Shown here one piece after another: positions 60,542-64,000 of a stretch of 64,000 nt of DNA. Position numbers and translations under genes: made by a program. The notes below the pieces were generated by a model. The model saw only the letters and a list, made by a program, of their open reading frames with translations, had not been told where the DNA came from and did not search any database. How positions within the stretch are numbered: the first letter of the stretch is position 1; every line of letters starts with the position of its first letter. The stretch comes from Diogma glabrata (Eukaryota > Arthropoda > Insecta > Diptera > Cylindrotomidae): assembly GCA_963693315.1 (NCBI GenBank), contig OY856187.1, positions 425,188,429 through 425,252,428 of the forward strand. Reading direction: 5' to 3'.

Positions 60542-62912
60542 ATGAGCGATAGTGGTGAAAGTGATGTAATTAGCACTCCACCTCACATAAAAGAAGCAGC
60601 CAGCAATTTATCTTTAGATCTGTTGCCGGAAAAATCTAAAGTTCGGTATGAAAAAGCTTACCTATTATTTATTAATTGGTGTAAGGACAATAAAACTGGA
60701 CATTTTTATTCGGAAGATGTGTTCTTGGCATATTTTGGTGAACTATCGCATACAAAAAAGTCTTCTACAATGTGGTCAAATTATTCTATGCTAAAATCAA
60801 CATTCATCGTCAAAGAAAATTTGGATATTAGCAAATATAAAAGATTAATGGCTTTTTTAAAAAAGAAGTCCTCGGGCTATAAAGCCAAAAAATCAAAGGT
60901 GTTTAGGAGAGAAGATATTAATAAATTTTTGTTGGAGGCACCAGATGATAATTATTTAATGCTAAAGGTATCTAAATATATAATATATAAGAGTGATTTC
61001 ACGAAGATTCAACATCGTTTTGACTTGACCCCTTTTAATTTTAATTATTTTTTGTTTATAGATAGTCTTTGATAAATAAAAAATACACGTTCTCTTAGAA
61101 TTTTTTTTTCGACCAGGGGTCTTCACAGGGTGCCCCTCAATTTTTGTTATTTTGTGATGTGAGTTCATTTTGACGAGCGATTGTAGAAAAACTATTCAAT
61201 CAATTTTCATTAATGATATGTCGTTGAATAGGTATTAGAACAAAGTTTTTAAAAATGTACACTGTTAATTTTTTGAAACAATTTTTAACGGTGTAACATA
61301 AGAAAAAAACGGTGTAATTGAAAAAAAGATGGCATAGCCTTTTTTTTTTTTTAACTAAATTGAAGCTTATTTTATATCTAACAACTTGTGAAAGTTTAGG
61401 ACTAGCATCATTTTTTGTTTTAGAGATAAAATTCGTTGTGCATATGACTGTCGGGAATCAGTTTTTTTTGTTCTGAAGGAAAATTATAAAAATGGCGATT
61501 TTTAGATTCAGATTTTTTTTTTATGTTAAATATCAAATATTTTATTATTAAATGAACTTTTTAAAAAGCAATTTCAGTCAAGTTTAGCAAAATTTTGCGA
61601 CATTTTGACTCGACCCTTTTTAATTTGGTTTATTTTGGTCTATATTTAAAAAAGTTCTACTTGAAGCCGTATTTTTCATTTATCAAAGCTATCTATAAAC
61701 CAAAAATAAACCAAATTAAAAAGGGTCGAGTCAAAATGTCGCAAAATTTTGCTGAACTTGACTGAAATTGCTTTTTAAAAAGTTCATTTAATAATAAAAT
61801 ATTTGATATTTAACATAAAAAAAAAATCTGAATCTAAAAATCGCCATTTTTATAATTTTCCTTCAGAACAAAAAAAACTGATTCCCGACAGTCATATGCA
61901 CTACGAATTTTATCTCTAAAATAAAAAATGATGCTAGTCCTAAACTTTCACAAGTTGTTAGATATAAAATAAGCTTCAATTTAGTTAAAAAAAAAAAAAA
62001 AAAAAGGCTATGCCATCTTTTTTTCAATTACACCGTTTTTTTCTTATGTTACACCGTTAAAAATTGTTTCAAAAAATTAACAGTGTACATTTGTAAAAAC
62101 TTTGTTGACGACTAGACTATCTATAAACAAAAAATAATCAAAATTAAAAGGGGTCAAGTCAAAACGATGTTGAATCTTCGTGAAATTGCTCAAATATTAT
62201 TGTTCTAAAAAAGGTATTTCATTATTCTTAGGTTGCATTGATATTTGGAGTGTTTGGGGCATGCCGTCGGTAAGAACTATCCAAAATGTTGATTGAAGAT
62301 ATTGAAGAGAAGGATGATTTGTCTATCCTTATAATAAAAATTCCCAATACAAAAACAAACGTTTCGCGGACATTCATTGTGTGTAAAAGAGGAGAAGAAT
62401 CTCTCGACTATTTACATTTTTATCGCAAATATGTAGCTCTCCGTCCTCTAAATGCCACAGGAAGAAGATTTTTTTATAGATATGCAAAAGGAAGATGTGT
62501 TAACCAGATGGTGGGAGTAAATACATTTGCCAAAATGCCAAAAGAAATCGCAACATTTTTAAAGCTTCCTGATCCCACTAGCTATACTGGACACTCTTTC
62601 AGCAGATCGTCGGCTACTTTATTGGCAGATGCAGGACCGGATATTACCACACTTAAGCGCCACGGGGGTTGGAAATCCACCTCTGTAGCCGAAGGCTACA
62701 TCGAAGAATCTGGGGAAAATAAAACTGTAATATCCCATCAAATATTAGGAGAAAAGGTATCACCTGAGCTTAATATATTTAATCAAAATCAAACCAGTGC
62801 TATCGCAAGAGTTGCAGCTTCATCTTCAGGATCAATGGATGAAGGAATTTTATTTCAAAACTGTCAAAATTGTACCATTAATGTAAATATTACTCATAAA
62901 AATAATTCATAA
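60542..62912 (+). pseudogene. Tyrosine recombinase (Crypton-like), two exons, with a stop and a lost catalytic Arg
   Basis: Exon 1 is 60542-60967 (142 codons, MSDSGESDVISTPPHIKEAA...NYLMLK), exon 2 62232-62912. The intron is GT-AG and the join reads LMLK-VALIFGVFGACRR. Exon 1 holds the SAM-like core-binding domain (SKVRYEKAYLLFINWC, TMWSNYSMLKSTF). Exon 2 is the catalytic domain: GACRR (box I Arg), GHSFSRSSATLLADAG, LKRHGGWKS and the probable nucleophile Tyr in SVAEGYIEES. Two defects: TAA at 62271-62273 directly after GACRR, and Ser at the fourth position of the HxxR box (HSFS; an Arg follows). The rest is open and conserved, and the C-terminus NCQNCTINVNI resembles the tails of insect members of this family. 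The stop suggests a dead copy, unless translation restarts at ATG 62286, which would lack the box I Arg. Confidence 0.82.
60991..62191. mobile_element. 1.2-kb foldback element inside the recombinase intron
   Basis: GAGTGATTTCACGAAGATTC at 60991 is mirrored by GAATCTTCGTGAAATTGCTC ending at 62191. The two halves are reverse complements for most of their length: ACGGTGTAACATAAG, GACTGTCGGGAATCAG, AGTTCATTTAATAATAAAAT and TTTTGACTCGACCCTTTTTA all occur on both sides. Only about 60 unpaired bases remain near 61640-61700. Arms of about 500-580 bp are nearly identical, indicating a young or gene-converted structure. The terminal segment CAACATCGTTTTGACTTGAC and the inner GACATTTTGACTCGACCC are themselves related, so each half has repeated ends. 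Non-coding. Confidence 0.9.
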
Positions 62913-63156
62913 TATGTTATAAATTATTTAATATTATGTCTTTGTCTATTATGTCTTTTGTTTTACTTTCTGCATTAGAGCAGAAAAAATTAAAAAATGC
63001 ACGCTAAACAGCAAAAGCCAACTTTCTGTTTTAAAATGATAGATAGAAAACATTATTTTCTATGACAGTCGTTAAAAAATATATATACATATCTCAAAAT
63101 TAGTAAACAAACAAAACGCCACGCCAAAACGCAAGAACATGTGCAAGAACTTTAAC

Positions 63157-63194
63157 GTCCTAGGACTTTATAAAATTTTATAAAGTCCTAGGAC
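63157..63194. repeat. Perfect 38-bp palindrome
   Basis: GTCCTAGGACTTTATAAAA at 63157-63175 is followed with no spacer by its exact reverse complement ending at 63194. Partial pairing continues outward (GAACTTTAAC / TTAGAGTTC). Confidence 0.95.
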
Positions 63195-64000
63195 ATTAGA
63201 GTTCAACTTCTTGTACTATAAATAATCCGAACAATGTCGTTTTAGATATCAGTATGAAATAAAATAAAATTTGTTAGGTTAAGGGCGTTTGATTATTTAT
63301 TTTCGGATAACATCGGTATAAAAATTACCGAAATAGAAACGATTGACATCTTAAAAAAAAGTGATTGTTTTGTCTTATTCGCACACAAGTGTTTAGGTAT
63401 CTTTTTTGTTTTTTTGATCTTTTAAAAAAGATATGTGTACGCGATCCTTAAAGATACCAAAAACGCTATTAGTTAGCTGCAAAATTGACAGAACAGTTGC
63501 TAACTGTTACTCAATTTCATTACTGTGAGACATACATTATTGATTTAAAAAACACATGTTTAATTCATACAAACTACCCCCACTAAGATGTTTTTATCTT
63601 ACTAGACTATTTATTCAGTAAACCTTGGATAAAAACAACAAAGGCGTGATCTACCGTATAAAAAACTTACAATGTGATTGTAAATTTAGCACAGCTATCA
63701 AAACAATTTCTATTTGTAATTTCGGGGTTTTGTTTTTCAACAATTAATGTAAAAAAATAACAATAACCAAATTATATTCAACTTTTTTGTTAAATTAACC
63801 CAAAATCTCCTGGGATAAGAAATACACGTACTCTCGTTTTATAACTTTACAAATATCTAAAAAATTATCGATTTATATATCTCGTTTGAAAATGTTGTTT
63901 TTTGCTTATATCTCATACAAGGCTGTACAACTGGTCCAGTAATGCAGCAGTGGACGAGTACTGGCAACCACGACTGGGCCATTAACATAATTTTACTGGA
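63195..64000. other. A+T-rich end of window, nothing recognised
   Basis: No exon, RNA gene or repeat end is visible in the last 800 bases. Confidence 0.4.

Larger units (their letters stand above)
60320..63090 (+). mobile_element. Candidate tyrosine-recombinase element with inverted ends
   Basis: The left end ACTATTTTTTTAACGACTGC (60322-60341) has an inverted mate at the right, GACAGTCGTTAAAAAATATA (63063-63082). Between them lie the recombinase gene (60542-62912) and short ACTTTCTGC words that also occur in palindrome B (60299-60307 and 62962-62970). Cryptons, the best known eukaryotic tyrosine-recombinase transposons, lack terminal inverted repeats, so this arrangement is unusual if the ends are real. 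No target duplication could be seen. An alternative is a host-domesticated recombinase-like gene with unrelated flanking palindromes. Confidence 0.5.

Noticed and set aside
60968..61072. Continuation of recombinase exon 1 to a stop at 61072
   Set aside because: It reads through the GT splice site into the foldback element; the family sequence resumes at 62232.

Overview
This is eukaryotic nuclear DNA, strongly A+T-rich, with short GT-AG introns. The recognisable host genes are all insect-type: a Mtl/Rac-like GTPase, 4EHP, a pH-sensitive chloride channel and a Tret1-like sugar transporter. I read it as an insect contig in which much of the sequence is transposon-derived. I cannot name the order or species. 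Coordinates of exon ends come from reading splice sites and codon phase by eye.

Host genes. A Mtl ortholog lies on the minus strand (three coding exons, 23805-27003, 195 aa). Just upstream, also on the minus strand, is 4EHP/eIF4E2 (27822-29164, six exons, the last short one inferred). Head to head with 4EHP is a small two-exon plus-strand gene (30108-30519) resembling the POLR1D isoform-2-like protein. A Cys-loop anion channel, best matching pHCl-1, occupies 38116-40687 (-). A phase-compatible signal-peptide exon at 54123-54205 suggests its first intron is about 13.4 kb and full of transposons. A single-exon Tret1-like sugar transporter lies at 55484-56920 (-).

Mobile DNA. 0-23 kb: several MITEs, a hAT-like element, a TIR element with internal minisatellites, a 4.3 kb element with about 450-bp terminal inverted repeats (12461-16766), and decayed LINEs. 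24.7-26.7 kb: two LINE remnants inside the second Mtl intron. 31.2-34.55 kb: a nearly full-length LINE with a (TAA)n tail and a few frame breaks. 34.6-37.4 kb: two opposed copies of one MITE family. 41.3-54.1 kb (inside the presumed pHCl intron): a non-autonomous Helitron ending CTAG, abutting a broken Helitron Rep-helicase on the opposite strand; then a LINE whose ORF1 is split by a Penelope-like element with a 13-bp target duplication, a GIY-YIG tail and inverted arms; then a tandem-repeat element and a second copy of the TIR element. 60.2-63.1 kb: a tyrosine-recombinase gene between inverted ends, with a foldback element in its intron and a nested palindrome at its left edge.

The most interesting material is the tyrosine-recombinase unit with its palindromic end, which has structural relatives at 3.85 and 11.7 kb; the Penelope-into-LINE insertion with its unusual inversion junction; the Helitron-Helitron junction; and the inferred signal-peptide exon of the channel gene. 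All statements of homology are from memory of protein families; no database search was run.
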